Source of the DNA: Rhodanobacter sp. DHB23
GTDB taxonomy: Bacteria; Pseudomonadota; Gammaproteobacteria; Xanthomonadales; Rhodanobacteraceae
Direction of reading: 5' to 3'
Length of the DNA stretch: 64,000 bases
Assembly (NCBI RefSeq): GCF_014842975.1
Contig: NZ_JACYXK010000015.1
Location: forward strand, 26,231-90,230
Part shown: one piece after another, positions 35,575-44,471 of the stretch
How positions within the stretch are numbered: position 1 is the stretch's first letter
Layout of the letters: each line of letters begins with the position of its first letter
The notes under the pieces: model-generated
Seen by the model: only the letters and a program-made list of their open reading frames with translations
What the model was told of the DNA's origin: nothing
Database searches by the model: none
Program-made: the position numbers and the translations under genes

Positions 35575-35587
35575 GGCGTGCCCCGGA

Positions 35588-35636
35588 TCACTCCTGCGGC
35601 ATGCCGCAGGAGTGACGGCAGGCCCGCCGGGCCTGC
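35588..35636. terminator. Double hairpin between GH3 and PD40 genes (bidirectional)
   Basis: A perfect 28-base palindrome (35588-35615, arms TCACTCCTGCGG) is followed by a second hairpin GCAGGCCC-GCC-GGGCCTGC (35618-35636) with TTCC after it. It lies between converging stop codons at 35574 and 35669, as expected for a shared terminator. Confidence 0.7.
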
Positions 35637-35668
35637 TTCCGGAAACGGATGTTGCCCGCCATCATCCG

Positions 35669-36631
35669 TCATGGCGCCCTCATCACCGCGATGCTTTGCG
35701 CGTATGCGCCGAGGAGCTTGGGCGTGCGCTCCGAAAACGCGATCCACTTCCCGTCCGGTGAAAAAACCGGATGCTGGGTGTTCCGCTCGAACGGGGTGAG
35801 CCGCCTGAGTCCGCTGCCGTCGATGTTCGCCACGAACGTGGCATAGAACGCCGGACGGGGACTACCCTGGTTGCTCTCAAAGACGATACGGGATCCGTCC
35901 GGCGACCAGGCAGGCGCGCGGCCCTGGTGCGGGATGGCGATCAACGGGTGCGCATGCCCGTCACTGCCGATCAGCCAGATCTGGTTCGCCCGCTGGTCGT
36001 AAGGCTGTCCCTGGCGGAGCTGGGCCGCGGCGGCGATCCATTTCCCGTCGGGAGACACCGAGGCCATGCCGAACATCAAGGCAGGCGTCGTATCGATTTC
36101 GACCACGGTGCCCGTGCGGGTGTCGACCGAACGCAACGTGTTGTCGTGGACCATCTCCAGCACACGTCGACCGTCCGGATACCAGCTCGGATAAAAGGCG
36201 CTGCCCGATTCTGGCGACGGTGCACGACGGATATGGGAGCCGTCCTTGTCCATCAGCCAGGTAGCTGCCGCACCACCCGGCCCGATTCCGGTGAAGGCAA
36301 TGCGATCGCCCTTCGGCGACCAGCGGGTACGGGTTTGTTGCACGGGAACCTCACCCACGGACAGTGGCCTGGGTGTGCCGCCTTCGAAAGGAACGATATA
36401 GGTCTTCCAGCGACCGCCACCGAGCAGCGCCATGCGGTCGAAGATCAGGAAGCGGCCATCGGGCGAGAAATGCGGGCCATAGTCGACCCCGGCGGGGTCG
36501 TCCGTGACATTCCGTATCGGGGCTTCGGTCGAATGCGAAGGTGACACGCAGGCCTGCAGCAGAAGCAGGGCCACACTGAACAGGGTGGCTTTTCCGGAAG
36601 CGGATCGTCGAATTGCCGGACGACATTTCAT
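35669..36631 (-). CDS. PD40/TolB-like beta-propeller lipoprotein
   Basis: 320 residues from the ATG at 36631 (AAGGA upstream). Signal peptide with lipobox LLLQAC. The mature chain is made of repeated PD40 blades: YGPHFSPDGRFLIFDR, RTRWSPKGDRIAFTG, YPSWYPDGRRVLEM, SVSPDGKWIAAA, APAWSPDGSRIVFES and HPVFSPDGKWIAFSER, about six blades. Such propellers bind proteins or ligands in the periplasm and are not enzymes on their own. The first in-frame ATG upstream (36808) gives no signal peptide, so it is rejected. The partner is unknown; gluconokinase is next upstream on the same strand after 173 bases. Confidence 0.8.
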   Translation of the reverse strand: MKCRPAIRRSASGKATLFSVALLLLQACVSPSHSTEAPIRNVTDDPAGVDYGPHFSPDGRFLIFDRMALLGGGRWKTYIVPFEGGTPRPLSVGEVPVQQTRTRWSPKGDRIAFTGIGPGGAAATWLMDKDGSHIRRAPSPESGSAFYPSWYPDGRRVLEMVHDNTLRSVDTRTGTVVEIDTTPALMFGMASVSPDGKWIAAAAQLRQGQPYDQRANQIWLIGSDGHAHPLIAIPHQGRAPAWSPDGSRIVFESNQGSPRPAFYATFVANIDGSGLRRLTPFERNTQHPVFSPDGKWIAFSERTPKLLGAYAQSIAVMRAP

Positions 36632-36804
36632 GGGGGCTCTTTCCTTGCAAGTGCGCGGGAAATCTTGAACGGGTTTCCAGGGGTACCCAGGCCAACGTCG
36701 GATCTGCAACATCACGCCGGACGAGGCGCCCTTCGGACTGGCCAGCCTGCGTGGCATCAAGACGGGCAGGTCCGGGAGGATCGGCGCCGCACTTTTCAAA
36801 CCGG

Positions 36805-37311
36805 TCACCCTGCCGACGACAGCGCCCGCACGGCCGATGCGACCGTGACCGCCAGATCGGTACCTGCTTCCAGCACGATGGCGCGCTCGTCCGCGGCCGG
36901 CTCCTCCAGCGCCGCCAGCTGGCTGTCGAGCAAGGCCGGCGGCATGAAGTGCCGGCGCTCGCGCATGCGGCGCGCGAGTTCCTCGCGCGGCACGCGCAGG
37001 TAGAGCAGGCGTAGCGACGGATCGGCGTGGCGCAACACGTCGCGATAACGGCGCCGCAAGGCCGAGCAGGACACCACCACGCCCTGCCCGCGGTGCACCG
37101 CGATGGCGGCGGCAATCGCCTCCAGCCAGGGCCGGCGATCCGCGTCGTCCAGCGGAACGCCGGCGCTCATCCTGGCGATGTTCGCGGGCGGGTGCAGGTC
37201 GTCGCCTTCCACGAAATCCACGCCCAGGGCGTGCGCCAGCGCGGCACCGACGTGGCTCTTGCCGCTGCCCGAGACACCCATCACCACGACGGTCGGCACT
37301 GCGGGAATCAA
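36805..37311 (-). CDS. gntK: Gluconokinase (GntK)
   Basis: About 168 residues from a TTG at 37311 (GGTGAG just upstream); a GTG at 37299 is the alternative, and no ATG fits. It has the P-loop GVSGSGKSHVG at the N-terminus, FVEGDDLHPPANIARMSAGVPLDDADRRPWL, the typical gluconokinase block, VVSCSALRRRYRDVLR and LYLRVPREELARRM. It phosphorylates gluconate to 6-phosphogluconate for the Entner-Doudoroff or pentose phosphate pathway. The start lies 4 bases after the DUF3455 stop, so the genes are coupled. Confidence 0.9.
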   Translation of the reverse strand: MIPAVPTVVVMGVSGSGKSHVGAALAHALGVDFVEGDDLHPPANIARMSAGVPLDDADRRPWLEAIAAAIAVHRGQGVVVSCSALRRRYRDVLRHADPSLRLLYLRVPREELARRMRERRHFMPPALLDSQLAALEEPAADERAIVLEAGTDLAVTVASAVRALSSAG

Positions 37312-37315
37312 AGGC

Positions 37316-37798
37316 TCACCCCCGGAAGAACAGATACACCGCGCTGTAAGGCACCCGCACTTCGCTGCCGACATGGCCTGCATCGCACCCAGAAGCGGGC
37401 GCCAGGCCGCCCTCGGTGCGTGCGCGCACCACGTATTGCACCGATGCCATCACGCCGTTGCCGGCATGCGATTTCGCCCTCAGCACCAGCCAGGGTATGG
37501 CGCCGGCATCGGGCGAAGGCGATGCGTTCAAGGCTTCGCCCACCACCGTGCTGCCATCGCCGGCCTGCCAGCTCGGCCCGGCGAAGTGCCTGCCGATCAC
37601 TTTCCCCATGGCATCCGACAAGGTCGCGTCGGGCGCCTTCAACGCCCAGGCGTAGGCAGCGCCGGAAGCCTTGCACGCATAGGTCTGCACACCCTTGCCG
37701 AACGCTTCGATGGCGGGCGCCCTGGACGTCCCCTGGGCATGCGCGGCGCCGGCAAGCGTCGCGGCGATCACGGCACAGCATTTCAACGGATTGCGCAT
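37316..37798 (-). CDS. DUF3455 secreted protein
   Basis: 160 residues from the ATG at 37798 (GGAG upstream). Signal peptide KCCAVIAATLAGAAHAQG, then GVQTYACKA, WALKAPDATLSDAMGKVIGRHFAGPSWQ, DGSTVVGEAL, IPWLVLRAKSHAGNGVMASVQYVVRARTEGGLAP and two cysteines near the end, the pattern of the DUF3455 family. Found in many bacteria and fungi; function unknown. It is upstream of gntK with a 4-base gap, and divergent from the DUF202 gene. Confidence 0.82.
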   Translation of the reverse strand: MRNPLKCCAVIAATLAGAAHAQGTSRAPAIEAFGKGVQTYACKASGAAYAWALKAPDATLSDAMGKVIGRHFAGPSWQAGDGSTVVGEALNASPSPDAGAIPWLVLRAKSHAGNGVMASVQYVVRARTEGGLAPASGCDAGHVGSEVRVPYSAVYLFFRG

Positions 37799-37962
37799 GG
37801 CACGTCTCCTGGTGGACTTCCGGCTTTTCACCGCGCCGGCGAGGCACGCCCGGTGCCGGAACATACCTCGGCACGCGCCATTGAAGCATCAATCCGGGAA
37901 ATGCATTTCGCCTGCGGTTTCGCGGACTAGACTCGCCTCACCATTCCGCGCGGGCAGTTTCG

Positions 37963-38343
37963 ATGATCCCCCACTTCAGCGACCTCGCCGCCAACGAACG
38001 CACCTACCTCGCCTGGATCCGCACCGCGGTGTCGCTGATGGGCTTCGGTTTCCTGATCGAACGCTTCGACGTGTTCCTCGTCTACACGACGCGCGGCGCG
38101 GTGCTGAACAACGGCCTGCACATGCGCGCTTCCGAATGGCTGGGCCTGGGCATGATCCTGCTCGGTGCGGTGCTGATCCTGCTCGCCACCCGTGGCTTCT
38201 ACCGCAACGGCCGCTTGATCCAGGCCGATGCCGAAGCGCCCTACCACGGCACCATGGTCGAACGCGTGCTGACCACGCTGCTGGTCGCGCTGGCGCTGTT
38301 CCTGGTGCTGTACGTGGGATACCAGCTCACCAGCCTGAGCTGA
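37963..38343 (+). CDS. DUF202 (YidH-like) inner-membrane protein
   Basis: 126 residues, MIPHFSDLAANERTYLAWIRT at the start, the classical DUF202 signature (NERTFLAWxRTxxS) followed by three membrane helices: AVSLMGFGFLIERF, WLGLGMILLGAVLILLATRGFY and VLTTLLVALALFLVLYVGYQL. Small inner-membrane proteins of this family are widespread and not understood in bacteria; eukaryotic relatives belong to the VTC polyphosphate/vacuolar transporter chaperone group. Single gene. Confidence 0.88.
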   Translation: MIPHFSDLAANERTYLAWIRTAVSLMGFGFLIERFDVFLVYTTRGAVLNNGLHMRASEWLGLGMILLGAVLILLATRGFYRNGRLIQADAEAPYHGTMVERVLTTLLVALALFLVLYVGYQLTSLS

Positions 38344-38697
38344 CTGATCTCCATCGTCCATGCCGGGATGGCGCGCGTGCCGGCCCCCGGCTTCCAGATA
38401 CGGCGCAGTGGACCCGATGCGCTGCCGACCAAGCGCGTCGCGCAATCAGGCAGGAGCGTACGCCAGCCTGATCACGCCCCCGACGACCAGATCGCCGGAT
38501 GCAAGACGCAGCCGCGACTGCGCGCCAGCGAAGAACGGCTTGCCGCCGCCACGCACGACGGGGTGGCGGCAGATGCGGCAAGAGGCAGGCTTTCGCCCTC
38601 AAGTCGACATGCCATTGCCAGCCGGCATCGCCACACTTCCTTCGACATGGTTCCGGTTTTGCCTGCAACCAGCGAACATGCAATGAAGGGGGAGCGT
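38344..38697. other. 354-base intergenic stretch
   Basis: No gene with recognisable features. There are several short open frames on both strands but none has a ribosome binding site or known motif. No strong hairpin or promoter was found. The segment just before 38698 has AAGGGGGAG, the ribosome binding site of the DUF1311 gene. Confidence 0.4.
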
Positions 38698-39102
38698 ATG
38701 CGCCGATATGCGGTCATTCTTTTATGGGGCATCACGGCCAGCGGCCCTGTCTCCGCACAACAGGTTTGCGACAGCCAAAACTTCAACAGCCACGCCGCCC
38801 AGATCGACTGCGAGATCAAGCAGACGCAGCTCAAGTCACTCGAAGTCAAGCGCGTATTCGATGCCGTGATGGCGGCGAACGCGCGCTTCGAGAAGATTCC
38901 CGGAACGGCCCCCAACCTGTTCACCGCGAGCTTGAGGGACGATCAAAAGCAATGGCGCGCCTGGGTTGCGGAGGACTGCAGGCTGCAAGGGGAGCTCACG
39001 ATGGGCACGGCAGGGGCCGACGTTGAACAGGATTGCCTGCAAGACGCCTATTCGCAGCGCATCAAGGTGCTGCAACAAATGATCCAGACGCTTGCGCTCT
39101 GA
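38698..39102 (+). CDS. Secreted DUF1311 (LprI-like) protein
   Basis: 134 residues from the ATG at 38698; an in-frame ATG at 38683 is possible. Signal peptide MRRYAVILLWGITASGPVSAQ. The mature domain shows the four-cysteine DUF1311 pattern: VCDSQNFNSHAAQIDCEI ... LRDDQKQWRAWVAEDCRLQGE ... EQDCLQDAYSQRIKVL. The family includes the lysozyme-inhibitor-like LprI of mycobacteria; a wall-related role is possible but not shown here. It is followed after 94 bases by the ester hydrolase gene on the same strand. Confidence 0.78.
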   Translation: MRRYAVILLWGITASGPVSAQQVCDSQNFNSHAAQIDCEIKQTQLKSLEVKRVFDAVMAANARFEKIPGTAPNLFTASLRDDQKQWRAWVAEDCRLQGELTMGTAGADVEQDCLQDAYSQRIKVLQQMIQTLAL

Positions 39103-39196
39103 GCCCTCCGGGCCATTGCGCGAAGCCAGTGGCGACGACGGGTCGTCCGACCGTGCTAGGTTGCGCAACGCGACCATCAACGAGGATTCCACGGAC

Positions 39197-41149
39197 ATGA
39201 AGACTGCCGCCTTGAACCCGGCGCTCCTTTCGCTCGCCTGCCTGCTGGCGGCCACCGCGTTCGCGCCGACCGCGACCGGCCAGGACTCGTCCAAGGTCAC
39301 GCCCGACATGATCCAGACCGCGTCGGACATCCCGGCCGGCTGGCAGACGCCGCAAGGCAACTTCGACTACGTCAAGCGCGACGTGATGGTCCCGATGCGC
39401 GACGGCGTGAAGCTGCACACGGTGATCGTGATCCCGAAGAACGCGCACGACCGGCCGATGCTGCTGGAGCGCACGCCGTACAACGCCAGCGGCTTCCTGG
39501 AAGGCGACAAGCCGCGCATGGCCGACGCGGTATGGTCGGGCGACAAGGACTGGGCCAACGCCGGCTACATCCTGGTGTGGCAGGACGTGCGCGGCAAATA
39601 CGGCTCGGAAGGCAAGTACATCATGACGCGCCCGCCGATGGGGCCGCTCAACCCGACCAGCACCGACGACACCACCGACGCCTGGGACACCATTGATTGG
39701 CTGGTGAAGAACGTCAAGGAGTCGAACGGCAAGATCGGCATGATCGGCTCGTCCTACGACGGCTGGACGGTCGCGATGGCCCTGCTCCACCCGAACCCCG
39801 CGCTCAAGGTCGCCGCGCCGGAAAGCCCGATGGTCGACGGCTGGATGGGTGACGACTGGTACCACTACGGCGCCCTGCGCCAGATCAACCTCGACTACTT
39901 CACCGAGCAGATGAGCGCCAAGGGCTCGGGCGAACCCGTGCCGCGCGGGAACAGCGACGACTACACCAACTTCCTCGAAGCCGGTTCGGCCGGCGACTAC
40001 GCCGTCGCCAACGGCTTCAGGCAGCTGCCGTGGTGGAACCGCTTCTCCGCCCACCCGGCCTACGACGCGTTCTGGCAACTGCAGGCGCTGGACAGGCTGC
40101 TGCCCGCGCATCCCTCCGACGTGCCCACGATGTGGCTGCAGGGCCTGTGGGACCAGGAGGACATCTATGGCGCCGTGCATGCCTGGGAAGCGCTGGACAA
40201 GGCCGGCCACGGCGGCAACAACCACCTGGTGATGGGCCCGTGGTGGCACAGCCAGATCAACCGCGCGGGCTGGAACCTGGGGCCGCTGAAGTGGCCCGGC
40301 GACACCACCGCCGAGTTCCGCCAGCAGGTGATGATCCCGTGGTTCGACCACTACCTGCGCGGCACGCCGCTGGCCACGCCGCTGCCCGCGGCGATGATCT
40401 ACAACCCGGTGGAGAAGCGCTGGGACAGCTTCGCGGACTGGAAGCCGGCCAGCGAGCAGCGGCTCACCCCGCTCTACCTGCAGGCCAACATGGGCCTGGG
40501 CTTCGGTCAGGCCGACGGCGGCGGCGACAGCTATGTGTCCGATCCGGCCAAGCCCGTGCCCTACCTGCCGCGCCCGATCACCACCGGCAACGAGGACCGC
40601 TGGCGCACCTGGCTGGTGCACGACCAGCGCTTCGTCGAGACGCGCCCCGACGTGCTCTCCTACACCACGCCCGTGCTGACCGAAACGGTGACCGTGCAGG
40701 GCGCGCCGATCGCCGACCTGTTCGCCAGCACCACCGGCAGCGACGGCGACTTCGTGGTCAAGCTGATCGACGTCTACCCCGGCACCGATCCCACCGACCC
40801 GGACATGGGCGGCTACGAGCTGCCGGTATCGCTCGACATCTTCCGCGGCCGCTACCGCAAGAGCTTCGCCGACCCGGAAGCCATCCCGGCGAACGTGGTG
40901 CAGGAGTACAGGTTCCGCCTGCCCACCGTGAACTACGAGTTCAAGCCCGGCCATCGCATCATGGTGCAGATCCAGTCCAGCCTGTTCCCGCTGTACGACC
41001 GCAACCCGCAGACCTGGGTGCCCAACATCCTGTTCGCCAGGCCGTCCGATTACCGCAAGGCCACGGTGACCATCGAGCACGGCGCGGACGGGCGCAGCGC
41101 CGTGCTGTTGCCGGTGGTCGCGACAGGCGGTGCGACGACCGGTCGCTGA
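39197..41149 (+). CDS. Secreted CocE/NonD-family hydrolase (alpha-amino-acid ester hydrolase-like)
   Basis: 650 residues. Signal peptide LLSLACLLAATAFAPTATGQ. The catalytic alpha/beta domain has VMVPMRDGVKLHTVIVIPK, the nucleophile elbow GMIGSSYDGW (Ser186), the GxSYxG motif of alpha-amino-acid ester hydrolases, then LWDQEDIYG and HLVMGPWWHSQ with acid and histidine of the triad. The C-terminal jelly-roll domain has FVVKLIDVYPG. Relatives hydrolyse acyl bonds of amino acid esters, glutaryl-cephalosporins or beta-lactams, as in Xanthomonas. Length matches. Whether this protein cleaves beta-lactam side chains is not known. Confidence 0.9.
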   Translation: MKTAALNPALLSLACLLAATAFAPTATGQDSSKVTPDMIQTASDIPAGWQTPQGNFDYVKRDVMVPMRDGVKLHTVIVIPKNAHDRPMLLERTPYNASGFLEGDKPRMADAVWSGDKDWANAGYILVWQDVRGKYGSEGKYIMTRPPMGPLNPTSTDDTTDAWDTIDWLVKNVKESNGKIGMIGSSYDGWTVAMALLHPNPALKVAAPESPMVDGWMGDDWYHYGALRQINLDYFTEQMSAKGSGEPVPRGNSDDYTNFLEAGSAGDYAVANGFRQLPWWNRFSAHPAYDAFWQLQALDRLLPAHPSDVPTMWLQGLWDQEDIYGAVHAWEALDKAGHGGNNHLVMGPWWHSQINRAGWNLGPLKWPGDTTAEFRQQVMIPWFDHYLRGTPLATPLPAAMIYNPVEKRWDSFADWKPASEQRLTPLYLQANMGLGFGQADGGGDSYVSDPAKPVPYLPRPITTGNEDRWRTWLVHDQRFVETRPDVLSYTTPVLTETVTVQGAPIADLFASTTGSDGDFVVKLIDVYPGTDPTDPDMGGYELPVSLDIFRGRYRKSFADPEAIPANVVQEYRFRLPTVNYEFKPGHRIMVQIQSSLFPLYDRNPQTWVPNILFARPSDYRKATVTIEHGADGRSAVLLPVVATGGATTGR

Positions 41150-41413
41150 TCCGGACCGGCGGCCCTTCCGCGATCCGGGCCGCCTTCGCAAACCCTTGCC
41201 ATCGCAGGAGCCATCCTGCGGCAGGGGCGGATATGCCGCGCCGGCTGTCCGGGCTGCCGCTTCAGAAGCCGTCGGCATGGTCGATACGCCATAGAGCGTA
41301 CCGTCATGTCCGCGGCATACGGGTTAACCTGCCGCCACGGATGCGGCTTGCGCGCCCGCCGGCATGGGCCGATGTCGCCGGCGGGGCGGGAACGTCCGGA
41401 TACAGGGGTATAC

Positions 41414-44314
41414 GTGAAAGGTCGACGATCCGCGTGCGTCGCATGGCTGTGCTGCGTTGCGCTCGCGGCACCGGCTGCGGTTGCGCCCGCCGCGCCCACG
41501 CACATCCGGGTAGTCGCCCCGGGAAGCTACTCGCCGTACCTGTTCCGCAACGCCGATGGCCAGGTGAGCGGCTACGTGGCGGATCGCTGGCGGCTGTTCG
41601 AAAAGCACACCGGCATCCACGTCGAACTCGACCTGATCGACTGGAACGCCGCCAAGCAGGACGTGCTGACCGGCAGCGCCGACGCGATCGACATGATCTA
41701 CCACACCGACGCGCGCGAGGCCCAGTTCGACTTTTCCGCGCCCTACGTCACCCTGCCGCTGGGCATTTACGTGAGCTCGCGCGGGCCCGCCGTGCGCGAC
41801 ACGGCTTCGTTGCGCGGCCTGACAATGAACGTGGGCCGCGGCAGCGCCTGCGCGAAGACGCTGGCCGGACTCGGCTTCGCCGACCTGCGGCAATTCGGCG
41901 AATACGAAGACGCGGTGGCGGCGGCGATCCGCACGGAGCCGCACATCTTCTGCATGGACGAGTACCGCGCCTACTACTACCTCAGCAAGATCGGCGCGCA
42001 GCGGCTCTTCAGCCGCGCGTTCGTGCTCGACACCGGCCACTTCCACGTGGCCGTGCGCAAGGGCAATACCGCGATGCTGCAGCTGATCGAGCGTGGCATG
42101 GCCAGCATCACGCCGGAGGAGAACCGCGCGCTGGGCGAGCGCTGGCTGCAGGAAGCGTCGCCGCCGCCGTCGCCCTACGCTCGCATCGTGGTCATCGCCC
42201 TGGCCGTGGCGCTTGCGCTGGGCATGCTGATGCTGGCGTGGATCTGGGCGTTGCGGCGCAGCGTGGCCACGCGCACGCGCGAACTGCAGGCAGGCGAAGC
42301 CAAGCTGCGCGCGCTGTTCGACGCCAACCCCGACGCGATGTGGATGAAGGACCTGCAAGGCGTCTACCGCGTGTGCAACGACCGCGTGTTCGAGCAGTTG
42401 CACGTGGAGCGCAGGGGGCTGGCCGGCCTCACCGATGCCGAGCTGTTCCCGCCGGCCCAGGCGGCCGAAGTGCGTGCGATGGACGCCCGCGCGATACGCC
42501 GCGGCGCGCAGGACACCTACGTGCTGTCGACCGAGGTCGGCGACGGCGAATGGCGGCAGTTCGAAGTCATCAACGTCCCCCTGCTCGACGCCGGCGGCGC
42601 GGCCTATGCCACGCTCGGCGTGGCGCGCGACGTCACCGCGCGCAAGCGCGCGGAGGCCGAGCTGCGGCTGGCCGCGGTGGCCTTCGAGTCCCAGGACGCG
42701 CTGCTGGTGATGGACGCCGGCCACGTCATCCAGCGGATCAACCGGGCGTTCACCACGCTCACCGGGCACAGCCCGGCGGCGCTGATCGGCCAGCCGGCGA
42801 GCGTGCTGCGTTCGCGCTACCACGACGCCGCGTTCTACGAACAGCTGTGGGCGCAGGTGGAGCACAGCGGCGTCTGGCACGGCGAGCTGTGGCTGCAGGC
42901 CGCGCAGGGCGAGCCCAAGGCGGCGCGGATGACCGTGTCGCACGTGGTCGACACCGACGGCAACGTCAGCCACTACGTCTGTTCCATCATCGACCTGACG
43001 CGCGAGCGCGAAGCGTATGCCAGCGTCGACCACATGACGTACTTCGATCCGCTGACCGACCTGCCCAACCGCTACTTCCTGCACGCCCGCCTGCAGCACC
43101 TGCTGGAATCCGCCGCCGCCGGCGGGGTGCTGCTGCTGGCCGACCTCGACCATTTCAAGCGGATCAACGACCTGCGCGGCCATGCCGCCGGCGATCGCCT
43201 GCTGATACTGATCGCGCAGCGCCTGCGCCATGGCCTGGACGAACACCGCGCGCTCGGCCGCTTCAGCGGCGGCACCTTCGCGCTGCTGGAAACCTGCGCG
43301 AACGGCCAGGCGATGTCGCCGGCGCAGGCCGGCGCATGCGCCGAGGACCTGCGCCGCGCCCTGCACGAACCCTTCCTGCTCGACGGCACGCCGGTGGTGG
43401 TCACCGTCAGCATCGGCTGGACCGTGCTGGCGCCCGGCCAGGGCACCTCCGAAGCGGTGCTCAAGGAGGCCGAGCTGGCGATGTACCACGCCAAGGCGGC
43501 CGGCCGCGACCAGGCCTGCCGCTACGAACCGGCGATGCAGGACGAACTCGCTGAGTACGCGGCGCTGGTCGCCGACCTCCGCCAGGCCATCGCGGACGAC
43601 GCGCTGGAACTGCATTACCAGGCGCAGGTGAACCGGCACGGCGGCATCGTGGGCGCCGAGGCGCTGCTGCGCTGGACGCGTCCCGACGGCACCCGCATCG
43701 CGCCGGGCGCGTTCATTCCCATCGCCGAGGAAAACGGGCTGATCCTGCCGCTGGGAAGCTGGGTGCTGCGGCAGGCCTGTGCGCGACTGGTCGCCTGGGC
43801 CAGCGATGCGCGCCGCCGCGGGCTGTCGCTCGCCGTCAACGTGAGCGCACGGCAGTTCGCCCAGGCCGACTTCGTGGATGGCGTGCGCGCCGCGCTGGTC
43901 ACCACCGGCGCCGACCCGACGCGGCTCAAGCTGGAAGTCACCGAGACGGCGATCCTGGACGACCTCGACGACTCCGCCGCCAAGCTCATGCAACTGCGCG
44001 CGCTGGGCATCCACGCCGCGCTGGACGACTTCGGCACCGGCTATTCCTCGCTGGCCTACCTCTCGCGCCTGCCGCTGGACCAGCTCAAGATCGACCAGTC
44101 CTTCGTGGCGCGCCTGCCGGACGACCCCAGCGACGCGATGGTGGCGCAGACCATCATCGCGATGGGCCACGGCCTGGGCATGGAGGTGATCGCCGAGGGC
44201 GTGGAAACGGAGGCGCAGCGGCGGTTCCTGCTGGCCCAGGGCTGCGACGCGTTCCAGGGCTTCCTGTTCTCGCGGCCGCTGCCGCTGGACGCGTTCGAGG
44301 CACTGCTCGGCTAG
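41414..44314 (+). CDS. c-di-GMP phosphodiesterase with periplasmic SBP_bac_3, two PAS, degenerate GGDEF and EAL domains
   Basis: 966 residues from the GTG at 41414 (GGGG upstream; an ATG at 41306 gives no signal peptide). Signal segment SACVAWLCCVALAAPAAVA; periplasmic SBP_bac_3 domain (about 28-240); membrane helix ARIVVIALAVALALGMLMLA (about 255-280); PAS domains near 295-415 and 420-535; GGDEF domain with the site changed to FSGGTF (about 616), so not a cyclase; EAL domain from about 715 with GAEALLRW, ALDDFGTGYSS (868), KIDQSF and AEGVET intact. It is likely a phosphodiesterase gated by a small ligand, perhaps an amino acid. It converges with a diguanylate cyclase gene. Confidence 0.92.
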   Translation: MKGRRSACVAWLCCVALAAPAAVAPAAPTHIRVVAPGSYSPYLFRNADGQVSGYVADRWRLFEKHTGIHVELDLIDWNAAKQDVLTGSADAIDMIYHTDAREAQFDFSAPYVTLPLGIYVSSRGPAVRDTASLRGLTMNVGRGSACAKTLAGLGFADLRQFGEYEDAVAAAIRTEPHIFCMDEYRAYYYLSKIGAQRLFSRAFVLDTGHFHVAVRKGNTAMLQLIERGMASITPEENRALGERWLQEASPPPSPYARIVVIALAVALALGMLMLAWIWALRRSVATRTRELQAGEAKLRALFDANPDAMWMKDLQGVYRVCNDRVFEQLHVERRGLAGLTDAELFPPAQAAEVRAMDARAIRRGAQDTYVLSTEVGDGEWRQFEVINVPLLDAGGAAYATLGVARDVTARKRAEAELRLAAVAFESQDALLVMDAGHVIQRINRAFTTLTGHSPAALIGQPASVLRSRYHDAAFYEQLWAQVEHSGVWHGELWLQAAQGEPKAARMTVSHVVDTDGNVSHYVCSIIDLTREREAYASVDHMTYFDPLTDLPNRYFLHARLQHLLESAAAGGVLLLADLDHFKRINDLRGHAAGDRLLILIAQRLRHGLDEHRALGRFSGGTFALLETCANGQAMSPAQAGACAEDLRRALHEPFLLDGTPVVVTVSIGWTVLAPGQGTSEAVLKEAELAMYHAKAAGRDQACRYEPAMQDELAEYAALVADLRQAIADDALELHYQAQVNRHGGIVGAEALLRWTRPDGTRIAPGAFIPIAEENGLILPLGSWVLRQACARLVAWASDARRRGLSLAVNVSARQFAQADFVDGVRAALVTTGADPTRLKLEVTETAILDDLDDSAAKLMQLRALGIHAALDDFGTGYSSLAYLSRLPLDQLKIDQSFVARLPDDPSDAMVAQTIIAMGHGLGMEVIAEGVETEAQRRFLLAQGCDAFQGFLFSRPLPLDAFEALLG

Positions 44315-44471
44315 CGCGTGCGTTGACCGGACCGCAGGGACAAGGGACGTTACGCCATCCAGGTCCCGCGTCGCCATGCCGCCGTAGAGGAACCGGGAGC
44401 ACCATCGCTCCGTCGCGGAACACGCGCCCGGGCCGGAGCGCCCCATGCCCGGGAAAGGCGCACGGATCGGA

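Noticed and set aside
35588..35615. Perfect palindrome as a transcription factor site
   Set aside because: It lies between converging genes with a second hairpin right after it, so a terminator is the simpler reading.
38327..38683. 118-codon minus frame in the gap after DUF202
   Set aside because: Arg/Trp-rich translation typical of non-coding GC-rich DNA, no ribosome binding site.
41150..41413. c-di-GMP riboswitch in front of the phosphodiesterase
   Set aside because: The conserved GEMM blocks are absent and no long stem pair was found; the gap looks unstructured.
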